Positions 1-9,142 of a DNA stretch of 64,000 nucleotides are shown here, in pieces. Where the stretch lies: NCBI RefSeq assembly GCF_003004665.1, contig NZ_MUHY01000001.1, positions 124,001 through 188,000 of the forward strand, written 5' to 3'. Each line of letters opens with the position of its first letter. The first letter of the stretch is position 1. This DNA is from Candidatus Pandoraea novymonadis. Lineage in GTDB: Bacteria > Pseudomonadota > Gammaproteobacteria > Burkholderiales > Burkholderiaceae. The translations under genes were made by a program, and so were the position numbers. A model generated the notes under the pieces. That model saw only the letters and a program-made list of their open reading frames with translations. It was not told where the DNA came from and did not search any database.

Positions 1-147
1 CCGATACAGGTAGGTGATGTGAAATGCGTAGTTGTTGATGAAAGGCTTCGTGAAATTGAGCCAATGGCTTTTGATTTCGTCATTAATTTTGCTAACGACA
101 ACAATCTTCAGTTGACGGAAGCTTGCTCAATTCCTGATGCAGTGTGA
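1..147 (+). CDS. C-terminal end of a DUF3579-like protein (partial)
   Basis: The first 48 codons read open in frame 1 and stop at TGA 145-147; the start lies outside the window. The visible tail contains CVVVDERLREIEPMAFDF followed by a stretch ending in ACSIPDAV. I recall this pattern from the small DUF3579 family of Betaproteobacteria, encoded next to argF and rpsT in Burkholderia. The function of that family is unknown. The family call is from memory and only about half the protein is visible, so it is moderate; that this is the end of a real gene is fairly secure, because the reading frame has good codon use and the sequence decays directly after the stop. Confidence 0.5.
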   Translation, partial: PIQVGDVKCVVVDERLREIEPMAFDFVINFANDNNLQLTEACSIPDAV

Positions 148-1167
148 GCGGTATAGTTTTACTCCATTTTTCATGGAGATGTGTTATAGGTATTTTGAAT
201 TAGTTGCTTGGCTGATTATTTTCAAAATCTTAACTTACGTATATTTCACTTTTTAAGTCACTATCCATTGGGATAATAGTCTACTTTTTCTCAAGAGTGC
301 TTGACATGCTTCGATTCGTCGAGGGCGATGGGTCAGGTATTTTAAATTATTATCTGTTGACGAGTTATGAGGTGCATTTAAACAGCAAGCACTCCGAAGC
401 CGAGGATTCCTTTAGAAAAGGTGATTTCATTTTTACATAGGAGCGTTTTTTGCGCGGAGCTCAGTGGTAGGGTAATCTAAAAATGATTTTCAGTGATTTG
501 ATTTAATCATTTGTAATAACCCTAGGACGAGCATAGTGTGATCATTTGTTGTTTAGCCTTCTTACTATTAAAGAAATCTTTTTTGATAGATCTTATATTT
601 GACTTTATCAGTATAATTTGAATCTCGTAAGAGACTGTCATTATCGTCGCCATCTCAAATTGGCTCTTGCAACCAGACGTGCTGCAATATGCTTTTTTAT
701 CTTTTTAAAGATAAAATAAAATGATCTCTGTAGCCTGGCCGGGCTTCTTTAGGATCTGTTATTCTGGAGTTTTTTCATTCTGAATCATAGTTTATCCGTG
801 ACTTTTACTCGTTCGTTTTGCGATAATTATCCTTAAGATAAGACTTTTACATATTGCTTTTTCAAGCAGTAGCTGGTTTTTGGAGTACAGTACAAAATTT
901 TTTCCAACATTCACTGTAGTAGGATCCATTTCTATCTGTACTCTTGTGTTGCTGATGTAGACATATTTTTAATATTTGACGTTGTTGGCGATCTTTCTGT
1001 ATTGTCCCTCTAAGGCATACAGATTTCATTGAAGTTTTGATTTTTCCTAAATATCGAGGTGTTCTGAAATAATTTTCCCACATGGCCTCTATACATCTTT
1101 ACGAGTTGTTTTATTAAAGTGCTATGTCTTTAAGTGATATTTTAAGCCAAAATAATTGGCAATAATT
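148..1167. other. Decayed intergenic region of about 1 kb
   Basis: No gene with convincing codon use or a ribosome-binding site was found between the DUF3579-like tail and feoA. The region is AT-rich with stops in all frames. The only suggestive stretch is on the minus strand at about 862-1140, listed separately as a possible rpsT remnant. This length of non-coding DNA is unusual for a free-living bacterium and fits pseudogene decay. Confidence 0.6.
862..1140 (-). pseudogene. rpsT: Possible remnant of rpsT (ribosomal protein S20)
   Basis: The minus strand carries a Lys/Arg-rich open stretch. Read with one small frame slip, it gives QNTSIFR then KIKTSMKSV then IQKDRQQRQILK, and ends in TVLQKPATA before TGA. 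S20 of Burkholderia has HNSALRSKFRTAIKAV, then a GDQAKAAELFKA region, and ends with AAVKGLQAAA, so basic character, order and end are similar. No S20-like start is left, and the upstream part holds stops. From memory, rpsT sits beside the DUF3579 gene in Burkholderia, which supports the idea. The alignment is by eye and weak in the middle, so chance similarity of a basic AT-rich frame is possible. Confidence 0.28.
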
Positions 1168-1440
1168 ATGCAAGCGACTTTCATTCCAGCTTCACGTCGG
1201 GTGCGTCTATCGGAATTGCCAAAGGGTGTTTCTGCAGTCGTTGATGAGGTTTCTGATCTTCATGAAACAGATCTTATTGCGCAGCATCTACGTGTGCTTG
1301 GATTTGTTCCAGGCGAGTCAGTACGTATTGTTGCTTTAGGCCCTTGGGGTTCGACTCCTCTTTTGGTTCAAATTGGTTCGACACGCTTTGCGTTACGTCG
1401 GACGGAAGCCGATCGTGTTAACGTGATTCAAGACGCATAA
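1168..1440 (+). CDS. feoA: Ferrous iron transport protein A
   Basis: A 90-residue SH3-like FeoA protein that helps the inner-membrane Fe(II) permease FeoB, which follows after two bases. Visible family features are the opening RRVRLSELPKG, the central LRVLGFVPGESVRIVALGPWG and the closing FALRRTEADRVNV, the usual FeoA layout of small beta strands. I chose ATG 1168; a TTG at 1156 would add four residues (MAII) and neither start has a strong Shine-Dalgarno. With feoB and the small membrane gene behind it, this is a three-gene iron(II) uptake operon. No Fur box was recognised upstream. Confidence 0.9.
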   Translation: MQATFIPASRRVRLSELPKGVSAVVDEVSDLHETDLIAQHLRVLGFVPGESVRIVALGPWGSTPLLVQIGSTRFALRRTEADRVNVIQDA

Positions 1441-1442
1441 CG

Positions 1443-3290
1443 ATGAATTCATCTCCTCTAAAAGTAGCCTTAATTGGCAATCCAAATTGCGGTAAAACAG
1501 CCCTTTTTAACCAGCTTACTGGTGCACGTCAGAAGGTGGCTAACTATCCTGGTGTGACTGTTGAGCGGAAGGAAGGGCGGTTTACTACTGAGTCGGGGAG
1601 AACGATTCGGCTGATTGATTTGCCTGGTAGTTATAGTCTTTATCCTACCAGTCCTGACGAACAGGTGACGTATGATGTTCTGATGGGCGTCTATCCAGGT
1701 GAAACTTCTCCTGACTTGATTATTTGCGTCGCTGATGCCACGAACCTGCGCCTTCACTTGCGTTTTGTTTTGGAGGTTAAACGTTTGGGGCGTCCTATGT
1801 TGCTTGTTTTAAATATGATGGATGCCGCACAACGACGAGGGATCAAAATCGACATTCCGAAGTTATCATCTAGTCTTGATACTCCTATCGTCGAAACGGT
1901 CGCTGTCCGGAAAGATGGCGCTAGGGCGTTGGTTCAATGGCTCGATGGTTATGTGTCCGATACGATGATTGCTCCTGTGCCGGATATTTCCCTTCCAAAC
2001 GCTGATTTACATGCCGAGGTGCGGAGCTTAATGGTCTCTAGCGTTTCAATGCCAAGTGCTACCGATGTTATTGATGATGCTATTGACCGCTGGGTATTAC
2101 ATCCTCTGTTGGGTTTGTTTATTCTTTCAGCTGTGATGTTTTTTGTATTTCAAGCAGTGTACTTCGTTGGTAAGCCTATGACAGATGCGATAGGTGACGT
2201 CTTTAGTTGGCTTGGTACACGAGTTGAGATTTTCTTGCCAGAAGGGCCGATTAGAGGTTTGCTCTCAGATGGTATTCTCGCTGGATTGGGTACTATACTC
2301 GGTTTTTTGCCTGAGATTTTGGTGTTGTTTTTATTTATTCTGATCTTAGAGGAGTCTGGGTATTTGCCTCGTGCGGCATTCTTGCTTGACCAGGTTATGC
2401 TTTCAGTTGGATTGAGTGGTCGCTCGTTTATCCCGCTTCTTTCAAGTTTCGCTTGTGCGATTCCTGGCATCATGGGGACACGCAGTATTAGCGATTCTCG
2501 AGATAGATTAACGACGATTTTAGTGGCGCCATTGATGACTTGTTCTGCACGTTTACCTGTATATGCTTTACTGATTGGTGCTTTCATTCCAACGCGGACG
2601 GTACTGGGTATTTTTAATCTTCAGGGGGTTGTTTTATTCATTCTATACCTTGCTGGAATTATTGGAGCTATGACACTTGGGTGGTTTATGAGTCGCTTTC
2701 ATGCTAACCAGGGCGAGCATGCACTACTCATGGAGTTGCCTGCTTATCGTTTGCCAAAACTGCGTGATTTGAGTATTGGGCTTTGGGAACGTGGTATGAT
2801 TTTTGTGAAGCGTTTGACAGGGGTAATTCTCGCATTGACGGTAATCATGTGGTGTATCTCGACATTTCCGACTCCGCCAGCGGATGCTACACGACCCGCC
2901 ATTGAATACAGTATTGCTTCTTACTTAGGTCATGCATTGGAAGTGATTCTGTCACCTTTAGGTTTCAACTGGCAGATCAGCCTTTCGCTTATCCCGACTT
3001 TTGCTGCTCGTGAAACTGCGGTAGCAGCATTAGCTACTGTTTATGCTGTCGGTGATGATGGAAATGTTGGGCTTCTTCTTGGGCATACGCTGGCCAACAA
3101 TATTTCGTTGGCCAGCGCACTTTCGTTGCTGGCTTGGTTTGCTTTTGCTCCACAATGCATGTCAACCCTTGCCGTTATTCGTCGTGAAACTCGATCATGG
3201 TGGCCAGTGCTACTTTCGTTTGGGTATATGTTTTTGATGGCTTATTTCGCAGCGTTTATTACGTACTCGATTGCACGAGCACTTACATGA
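1443..3290 (+). CDS. feoB: Ferrous iron permease FeoB
   Basis: A 615-residue inner-membrane Fe(II) transporter with an N-terminal G-protein domain. G motifs are visible: P-loop GNPNCGKT at residues 12-19, PGVTVERKEG (G2), DLPGSYSL (G3) and NMMD (G4). From about residue 215 a long polytopic membrane domain follows with paired Gate segments, including PLLSSFACAIPGIMGTR and the second IPTFAARETAVAAL. It is shorter than E. coli FeoB (about 770 residues) but, as I recall, normal for Betaproteobacteria, which lack part of the C-terminal extension. It starts two bases after feoA and its stop overlaps the next gene as ATGA, implying translational coupling. Both Gate motifs look intact, so I expect it to be functional. 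Confidence 0.95.
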   Translation: MNSSPLKVALIGNPNCGKTALFNQLTGARQKVANYPGVTVERKEGRFTTESGRTIRLIDLPGSYSLYPTSPDEQVTYDVLMGVYPGETSPDLIICVADATNLRLHLRFVLEVKRLGRPMLLVLNMMDAAQRRGIKIDIPKLSSSLDTPIVETVAVRKDGARALVQWLDGYVSDTMIAPVPDISLPNADLHAEVRSLMVSSVSMPSATDVIDDAIDRWVLHPLLGLFILSAVMFFVFQAVYFVGKPMTDAIGDVFSWLGTRVEIFLPEGPIRGLLSDGILAGLGTILGFLPEILVLFLFILILEESGYLPRAAFLLDQVMLSVGLSGRSFIPLLSSFACAIPGIMGTRSISDSRDRLTTILVAPLMTCSARLPVYALLIGAFIPTRTVLGIFNLQGVVLFILYLAGIIGAMTLGWFMSRFHANQGEHALLMELPAYRLPKLRDLSIGLWERGMIFVKRLTGVILALTVIMWCISTFPTPPADATRPAIEYSIASYLGHALEVILSPLGFNWQISLSLIPTFAARETAVAALATVYAVGDDGNVGLLLGHTLANNISLASALSLLAWFAFAPQCMSTLAVIRRETRSWWPVLLSFGYMFLMAYFAAFITYSIARALT

Positions 3291-3622
3291 AAGTTTCGCT
3301 TTGGCTGCAGTATATTACGATAGTACTTATAGCATTCATAAGTATTCTTTATTTATTTCAAAAAATATTACCCACACTTGCGGGAAAGGTACAGACTGCT
3401 ATCTCGCTTTGGCTAGATCGACCGGATTATGCAAGGTGGATACGTGTATTAGGTCGCGCTTGTCGACCAGTTGATGTGCCGAAAGTGGCTAAAGATTGCA
3501 GTAGTGGATGTGGGACATGTACTGGTTGCGGGATGGCGTCTTCAACAGATTTTATTGCGCAGCCCCGTGTGGTGACTTTTCATCGTTCAGTTGCTAAGCG
3601 AGGACGGACTGCCGGCGATTGA
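3287..3622 (+). CDS. Small Cys-rich membrane protein of the feo operon (DUF6587-like)
   Basis: A 111-residue protein whose ATG overlaps the feoB stop (ATGA). One transmembrane helix is predicted at about residues 8-28 (ITIVLIAFISILYLF), followed by a basic linker and then a cluster CSSGCGTCTGCG (Cys spacing C-x3-C-x2-C-x2-C) near residue 72. Its place at the end of feoAB resembles FeoC, but it is not the winged-helix FeoC of enterobacteria. It matches my memory of DUF6587 membrane proteins found behind feoB in Burkholderia. The Cys cluster could bind iron or an Fe-S cluster; this is inference. A longer frame from 3197 would run inside feoB and is not needed. Confidence 0.75.
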   Translation: MKVSLWLQYITIVLIAFISILYLFQKILPTLAGKVQTAISLWLDRPDYARWIRVLGRACRPVDVPKVAKDCSSGCGTCTGCGMASSTDFIAQPRVVTFHRSVAKRGRTAGD

Positions 3623-4058
3623 TTTATTCGTTTACACTAAATCGCTAAATATGATGTTACGATGATTCTGCTCATGATATGAATATAGGTATGCCCCCAA
3701 TCTCAATGAATGAAAAGAAAGTTGGACTTAGAAAGTTGAAAATAGCAGAAAAATTGTATTTTTCATACGAATCGCATTTATTAAAAAATGAAACCATCTT
3801 CAGTGATGGATATGTTTTAAGGATGTCTAAATAAAAAATTCAGCAGAATTGACTTAATTTGTATAGTTGAGCTTCTCAAGTTCTTTGAAAGAGACAGTGT
3901 GCTTTAAGGAATACTTGCGAGTAAATTTTCTATCGGATATGTAAGGGGTAATTGGTCCCATTGTTGCTAATATAATTAAAAGTTTCTCTATCCTGTCAGA
4001 TAGCCTGCCCTTGAGTATGCTGCAGGTTTTTTCGCATGAATGACCGAATTCGTTGATC
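3623..4058. other. Gap between the feo operon and gltX
   Basis: About 435 bases with no open frame of convincing composition and no RNA gene or terminator hairpin that I recognise. It must contain the gltX promoter, but I cannot point to a good -35/-10 pair. Confidence 0.5.
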
Positions 4059-5462
4059 ATGACTAAAGTCCGTACCCGTTTTGCACCGAGTCCAACTGGC
4101 TTCATCCATTTAGGCAATATCCGTTCCGCCTTGTACGCTTGGGCTTTTGCTCGCCACTATCAGGGTGATTTCATCTTGCGTATTGAAGATACTGATCTAG
4201 AACGTTCAACAAAGGAAGCCGTCGAAGTAATTCTCGAGGGGATGGAGTGGCTTGGTCTTGATTATGATGCAGGACCTTTCTATCAGATGAACCGTATGGA
4301 TCGCTATCGCGAAGTCCTTAAAAGCCTGATTGATGCAGGACAAGTGTATCCATGCTATATGAGCATAGAGGAGCTTGAGAATTTGCGTGAAAAGCAGCGT
4401 GAAAGAGGTGAGAAGCCACGTTATGATCGGCGCTGGCGTCCCGAATTTGGGAAAGTTTTACCAGAGCCGCCTGTGGGAACGAGGCCCGTGCTGCGTTTCA
4501 AGAACCCATTGACTGGGTCTGTAGAGTGGGATGATGCCGTGAAGGGTCGTATTCAGATCTCTAATGAAGAACTTGATGATCTTGTGATTGCTAGGCCAGA
4601 TGGCACGCCGACATATAATTTTTGTGTAGTGGTTGATGACATGGATATGGAAATTACTCATGTGATTCGTGGTGATGATCACGTTAATAATACGCCTCGT
4701 CAGATCAACATTTTTCGATCGCTCGGTAAAAAACCGCCAGTATATGTCCATCTACCTACGGTGTTAAATGACCAGGGTGAGAAGATGTCAAAGCGTAACG
4801 GTGCGATGAGCGTGATCCAGTACCGGGAGGCAGGTTATTTGCCGGAGGCTGTTGTTAACTATTTGGCGCGTTTAGGGTGGGCCCATGGTGATGCGGAGGT
4901 ATTTTCACGGGAACAATTCTTAGTGTGGTTTGACTTGGAGCATTTGGGTAAGTCACCCGCGCAACATAATCCCCAAAAATTAGCGTGGTTTAATAATCAG
5001 TACTTAAAGAAAGCCGACAATAGTCGTTTGGCTGCACTGGCACAACCTTTTCTTGAGCGTTCCGGGGTTTTAACCGAGAATGGACCTCCATTAACCTGTG
5101 TGATCGGGTTATTTAAGGACCGTGCGAGCACGGTGGAAGATATTGCACAAAGAGCAGAGATATTTTATCGTATTCCTGATCTAAAAGAGGAGGATGTGGG
5201 GCAATATTTCACCGACGTGGTGTGTATGGCAATGAAGGACCTTATTGCCGTGCTGACCATGTTGCCGGAGTGGCGTCGTGAATTAATCTCGTCGTCTTTT
5301 AAGGCAACGTTGTTGGAAAATGGGTTAAAGATGCCACAGCTGGCGATACCTGTCCGTTTGCTAACAATGGGAACTATGCATACGCCGCCGATTGATGTGG
5401 TGCTTGAGTTGTTAGGTCGTGATACGGTGTTGTCCCGGTTGGAGAAAATGATGGCTCGTTAA
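4059..5462 (+). CDS. gltX: Glutamate-tRNA ligase
   Basis: A class I aminoacyl-tRNA synthetase of 467 residues that charges tRNA-Glu in the cytoplasm. The HIGH-type motif sits in [11 protein letters not shown] (residues 10-20) and the KMSKR loop in GEKMSKRNG near residue 243. The Rossmann core, including [18 protein letters not shown], and a C-terminal alpha-helical anticodon domain of usual length are present. ATG 4059 is chosen over an in-frame TTG at 4053, because the family begins close to the [11 protein letters not shown] strand. A strong hairpin terminator follows at 5481. No second gltX-like gene is in the window, so whether it also charges tRNA-Gln cannot be judged here. Confidence 0.97.
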   Translation: MTKVRTRFAPSPTGFIHLGNIRSALYAWAFARHYQGDFILRIEDTDLERSTKEAVEVILEGMEWLGLDYDAGPFYQMNRMDRYREVLKSLIDAGQVYPCYMSIEELENLREKQRERGEKPRYDRRWRPEFGKVLPEPPVGTRPVLRFKNPLTGSVEWDDAVKGRIQISNEELDDLVIARPDGTPTYNFCVVVDDMDMEITHVIRGDDHVNNTPRQINIFRSLGKKPPVYVHLPTVLNDQGEKMSKRNGAMSVIQYREAGYLPEAVVNYLARLGWAHGDAEVFSREQFLVWFDLEHLGKSPAQHNPQKLAWFNNQYLKKADNSRLAALAQPFLERSGVLTENGPPLTCVIGLFKDRASTVEDIAQRAEIFYRIPDLKEEDVGQYFTDVVCMAMKDLIAVLTMLPEWRRELISSSFKATLLENGLKMPQLAIPVRLLTMGTMHTPPIDVVLELLGRDTVLSRLEKMMAR

Positions 5463-5480
5463 GCGAGATTTGAATTTACA

Positions 5481-5514
5481 AAAATAAGTCCTGTCTTATA
5501 CAGGACTTATTTTT
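5481..5514. terminator. Bidirectional rho-independent terminator between gltX and suhB
   Basis: A perfect 14-bp inverted repeat (5481-5494 with 5500-5513, arm AAAATAAGTCCTGT) with a five-base loop CTTAT. An A run on one side and a T run on the other let it end transcripts from both convergent genes. Confidence 0.9.
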
Positions 5515-5576
5515 GTGTTGTTGTCGTCATTCATTGGTATGGGTTATGCGATGTGTTTGTCGTAAGATTTTTTACC

Positions 5577-6392
5577 TTAAACTGATGGCTGTTGTTTTTT
5601 TAATTGCGAGTAGATACTGAGTACGTTTACCATTTGTGCGAATATCTTAGGATTACCGGCAAGAATTTCACCCTGATGGAGAAAATTGGATTCGCCTGTG
5701 AAATTACCTATCAAGCCGCCTGCTTCGCTCACTAGCAGGCTGCCTGCTGCCATATCCCAGGGTTGAAGGCCTTGCTCGAAGAAACCATCCATACGTCCAG
5801 CTGCTACATTGGCTAGATCGAGTGCAGCAGCACCCGGGCGACGGATACCTGCACAATTTTGGGTCATCGTTCCGAACATTTTTAAGTAACTTTTAATGTC
5901 TTGCTGATCTCGGTAAGGAAAGCCAGTGCCGATAAGGCTATAGGATAGGCGGTCACGGTGAGAAACACGAATACGCCGCTCATTCAGAAAAGCACCCCGG
6001 CCGCGCGATGCTGTAAAGAGGTCGTTGCGGGTGGGGTCATAGACGACAGCTTGTATGATTTGGCTTTTATGTGAAAGGGCAATGGAAACACAATAGTAAG
6101 GGAGGCCATGGATAAAGTTTGTCGTGCCATCGAGCGGGTCGATAATCCACTGATATTCGGAATCGGAAGATTGCACACTTTCCCCCGATTCTTCGGCGAG
6201 GATTGAATGATTTGGATAAGCTTGCAATAAAATTTCGATGATTGCTCCCTCAGCCATTTGATCAATTTCTGTTACGAAATCGTTGTGCTGCTTTTTGCTG
6301 ACTCGGATTGCATCGATGTCGAGAGAGGCGCGGTTGATGATGGAACCTGCGCGACGGGCGGCTTTCACCGCGATATTAAGCATTGGATGCAT
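5577..6392 (-). CDS. suhB: Inositol-1-monophosphatase family protein SuhB
   Basis: A 271-residue member of the Mg-dependent inositol monophosphatase family. The metal-binding motifs are clear: EESGE at about residues 67-71, [13 protein letters not shown] near residues 85-97 and [15 protein letters not shown] near 212-226. In Proteobacteria SuhB also takes part in ribosomal RNA antitermination with NusA, probably why it survives genome reduction; that is known for E. coli and inferred here. It is convergent with gltX and divergent from trmJ, as in Burkholderia. The start is ATG at 6392; a shadow frame in the same stretch is disregarded. Confidence 0.93.
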   Translation of the reverse strand: MHPMLNIAVKAARRAGSIINRASLDIDAIRVSKKQHNDFVTEIDQMAEGAIIEILLQAYPNHSILAEESGESVQSSDSEYQWIIDPLDGTTNFIHGLPYYCVSIALSHKSQIIQAVVYDPTRNDLFTASRGRGAFLNERRIRVSHRDRLSYSLIGTGFPYRDQQDIKSYLKMFGTMTQNCAGIRRPGAAALDLANVAAGRMDGFFEQGLQPWDMAAGSLLVSEAGGLIGNFTGESNFLHQGEILAGNPKIFAQMVNVLSIYSQLKKQQPSV

Positions 6393-7182
6393 GGTTTAAT
6401 CCTGTAGTCGCTGATGCTGAGGTGCTGAACGTGACTTAACTTTGTGAGTGAAGCAAGAAAAATTGGTGAAGAGTGATATTCTCTAATTTGGTTGTCAGAT
6501 ATTATGGGTCTGGTGACATGCTTTTTGTGGATTGAGTATGCTTACTGGGTTGGTGCTGAGGGCAACTGTATTGTATTGGTGAAAGGCGATTCAACGGATG
6601 GGGCAGGTTGTGTTTTGTTGTATTTTTTTGTCATATAGCGATGTGAGGTTTGGATATAGGGTAATGTTATTGGATAAATTGTAAATGTTGAGCGATTTTG
6701 AGTGGTTATTTCGCATTGACATAAGACTTCAATGGAGTTCAAGGACGTCGTATTCTGAGTGTAGTTTGGCTGATCAAGCCTCAATGTTGGGATAGCCTGG
6801 ACTGGTGAGTGTCTGTTGATTCTTTGTGTATTAAGTAATGTGCAGCAGTAATCCAGAGTACTTCTAAAAGAAGCTTTCCCATATAGTAAAGTCATCCATT
6901 ATCAAAAAAATTTAATACACTTTCGCTTGAGTCATTTGCTTCAGTTTAAGTTGTAGACTATAAATAGATTAAAACCATATAATGGCAAGGCGAAATTCTA
7001 GCGTAGATCAGTGGAGTTAGCTATTTCACTTTAATGCTCATTGATTCTTTGATTTACTGATTCTTTCATGCAGAGGTGAATGTTTTTATTAAATTTTTTT
7101 ACTTTTTTAAAACAAAAAAGCTAGAGTATTCTTCTTTGTTATCTATTAGTCCTTTTTATTCACCGATAGTAAACTTGACATT
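6393..7182. other. Long gap between the divergent genes suhB and trmJ
   Basis: Nearly 800 bases without a gene that I can support. From about 6460 to 6900 the + strand is noticeably rich in G and T. That produces a 117-codon open frame on the minus strand (6542-6895) whose Thr/Ser/Pro/Gln-rich product matches nothing I know and has no ribosome-binding site. Promoters for suhB and trmJ must lie here, but none is distinctive. Confidence 0.5.
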
Positions 7183-7938
7183 TTGTCTAACCTGTTGTTC
7201 GATCATTTTCGGTTTGTGCTTCATAAAACCAGTCACCCAGGTAATATTGGTGCAGCAGCGCGCGCTATTAAAACTATGGGATTTGGCCGACTTGTGTTGG
7301 CGAATCCCAATGGGGGACCTGCTGTACTTAACGATCCAGAAGCTATTGCTTTTGCAAGTGGTGCTGTTGATGTACTCACAACGGCTGTGGTAACCCCTGA
7401 CCTAGTTACCGCCCTGAATGATGTACATTTTACTATTGCTTTGACAGCACGTACCAGAGAGTATGGGCCACCGTATACATTGCCGAGGGAAAGTGCTGAG
7501 TTTGCGGTACAGCAAGCTTCAATGGGAGCCGTTATAGCTTTTATCTTTGGTTGTGAACGCACTGGGTTATTAAATGTGGATGTTGAGCGTTGTAATCTCT
7601 TAGTGCATATTCCTACGGGTCCTATGTACAGTTCGCTCAATCTTTCTCAGGCAGTTCAGCTGATTGCTTATGAGGTTGGCCTGGCCTGTGGGAGTGCTCC
7701 TGTAACAAAAATATCGTCTCTCTCTCGAAAAATACTTGCGACGCATGATGATGTCGAAGGTATGCTTTTACACTTTGAGAGGGCACTAATTGATCTTGGC
7801 TTCCTTGATCCTGTGAATCCCCAAAAGCTCATGACTCGTTTGCGATGTTTGTTCGCCAGAAGCAATCTGGAGCAAGAGGAAGTCAATATTCTGCGCGGGA
7901 TTTCGAAACATATTCTAGAAAGAAAAATCGTGAAGTGA
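7183..7938 (+). CDS. trmJ: tRNA (cytidine/uridine-2'-O-)-methyltransferase TrmJ
   Basis: A 251-residue SPOUT-superfamily methyltransferase that 2'-O-methylates position 32 of several tRNAs. Family signatures are TSHPGNIGAAARAIKTMGFG at residues 16-35, FGCERTGL near residues 125-132, and IPTGPMYSSLNLSQAVQLIAYE near 145-166, which forms the trefoil-knot SAM site; the usual IPTNP has become IPTGP. The only start that gives the family N-terminus is TTG 7183, with no obvious Shine-Dalgarno, so initiation may be weak. In Burkholderia cysE normally follows; here a 340-base empty stretch follows instead. Confidence 0.9.
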   Translation: MSNLLFDHFRFVLHKTSHPGNIGAAARAIKTMGFGRLVLANPNGGPAVLNDPEAIAFASGAVDVLTTAVVTPDLVTALNDVHFTIALTARTREYGPPYTLPRESAEFAVQQASMGAVIAFIFGCERTGLLNVDVERCNLLVHIPTGPMYSSLNLSQAVQLIAYEVGLACGSAPVTKISSLSRKILATHDDVEGMLLHFERALIDLGFLDPVNPQKLMTRLRCLFARSNLEQEEVNILRGISKHILERKIVK

Positions 7939-8274
7939 GTCACATTCTCACTTTAGATAAGGTTTACAGCTATTATTCTCGATATCTTTGGCCACTAGGT
8001 TTGGTTTCGATTCGAGGATGTTGTGAATTTTTTTTGGTTTTGTCTCTGGGATATTTTTGATTTGTATTGAGATGAATTCAGATAAAAAGATGTGACATTC
8101 CTTGTCCATATGATTGGGCTTTGTTATCCCCTCGAGAAAAACATTATGTGACCATGGTTTTACCCGATATGAGGGATCTGAGGAATTAAGAAAAAATGCA
8201 TTTCATTCATGGTTTGATCTTTTCTCTCAGAATGTTGACATACCTTTTTGGAATTGGCGCTTGATAACCAGATG
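7939..8274. other. Gap where Burkholderia carries cysE
   Basis: No coding frame or RNA gene is recognisable between the convergent genes trmJ and lpxH. I searched by eye for serine acetyltransferase hexapeptide-repeat residues and found none. The stretch is AT-rich and looks like deletion followed by drift. Confidence 0.5.
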
Positions 8275-9117
8275 TTAATCTGGTAGAGATAAGCTGATAG
8301 CTCGTAAACCACACTCGTCCCATTGCAGGTAGCCTCCACGTGGGAGATCGACATCAAATTCCCAATCTGGTAGCACCCAACGGATTTGTTCTCCGTGGAT
8401 ATGACACGCGGGACGATGTGTGTGACCATGAACGAGAATTTTTGCGTCTGCAGCTGATAGCAATGCGCGTGTCTCACCAGAGTCGACATCTGCACAGATT
8501 GTGCTGTGTGCTCTCTTGGTAGTGCCATGTTTCCGGAAGCGCTCTGCAATTGCTATGCGCCATTGGAGCGGCATGGCAAGAAAAAAAGCTTGACAGAGAG
8601 ACGAACGAGCTATTCGTCGATATCTTAGATATCTGGTGTCGTCAAGACATAAGGCATCGCCATGACTGAGTACCAATCGTGTGTTTTGAAACGTCGCAAT
8701 GCATGGATCGCTCAGCATTGTAACACTAGCCATATGTGCAAAGTATTGTCCTAGTAGGAAATCGCGATTACCAGGCATTACAGCGATAGGTACTCCTGCT
8801 CCAGCGAGCTCAGCTAATTTTTTAGTTATACGGCGGGCGAAGATACCAAATGGTTCATTGACAGACATCATGGTCGATATCTTGGATTGTGCTGGACAAT
8901 CAGCGTTGAGCATATCATCACCAACCCAATATTCGAAAAGATCACCAAGGATAATCAGAGCCGAAGCTTGGCGTGAAGGCCCCTGTAAAAAATCCTCGAA
9001 TGCACGTACTGTATTTGGAAAAGAAGGGTTGAGGTGGAGGTCAGAAATGATAAGCACGGGGCCGTTGCCCCGAAATCTTAACGAACACTGTTTGATTGAT
9101 GTGGAAGATACTGACAT
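8275..9117 (-). CDS. lpxH: UDP-2,3-diacylglucosamine diphosphatase
   Basis: A 280-residue metallophosphoesterase of lipid A synthesis, which cleaves UDP-2,3-diacylglucosamine to lipid X and UMP at the inner membrane. The calcineurin-type motifs are in order: ISDLHL at about residues 24-29, LGDLFEYWVGDD near 57-68, MPGNRDFLLG near 115-124, LSHGDALCLDD near 149-159 and VHGHTHRP near 230. I take ATG 9117; the GTG directly before it (9120) is an alternative. The N-terminus is somewhat longer than E. coli LpxH (240 residues). Its retention implies that the cell still makes lipopolysaccharide. ppiB lies immediately upstream on the same strand. Confidence 0.93.
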   Translation of the reverse strand: MSVSSTSIKQCSLRFRGNGPVLIISDLHLNPSFPNTVRAFEDFLQGPSRQASALIILGDLFEYWVGDDMLNADCPAQSKISTMMSVNEPFGIFARRITKKLAELAGAGVPIAVMPGNRDFLLGQYFAHMASVTMLSDPCIATFQNTRLVLSHGDALCLDDTRYLRYRRIARSSLCQAFFLAMPLQWRIAIAERFRKHGTTKRAHSTICADVDSGETRALLSAADAKILVHGHTHRPACHIHGEQIRWVLPDWEFDVDLPRGGYLQWDECGLRAISLSLPD

Positions 9118-9142
9118 CACTGTAGATTTTGCTTAAGCGTGC

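Noticed and set aside
2150-2587. 145-codon minus-strand frame inside feoB
   Set aside because: Antisense shadow of feoB, whose motifs and codon pattern are clear on the + strand.
3197-3622. Longer version of the small feo-operon protein
   Set aside because: The first 30 codons lie within feoB; the ATG at 3287 with ATGA overlap is the natural start.
6542-6895. 117-codon minus-strand frame between suhB and trmJ
   Set aside because: No ribosome-binding site, Thr/Ser/Gln-rich random-looking product and no family resemblance. It follows from the G/T richness of the other strand.
7233-7640. 135-codon minus-strand frame inside trmJ
   Set aside because: Antisense shadow of a well-supported methyltransferase gene.
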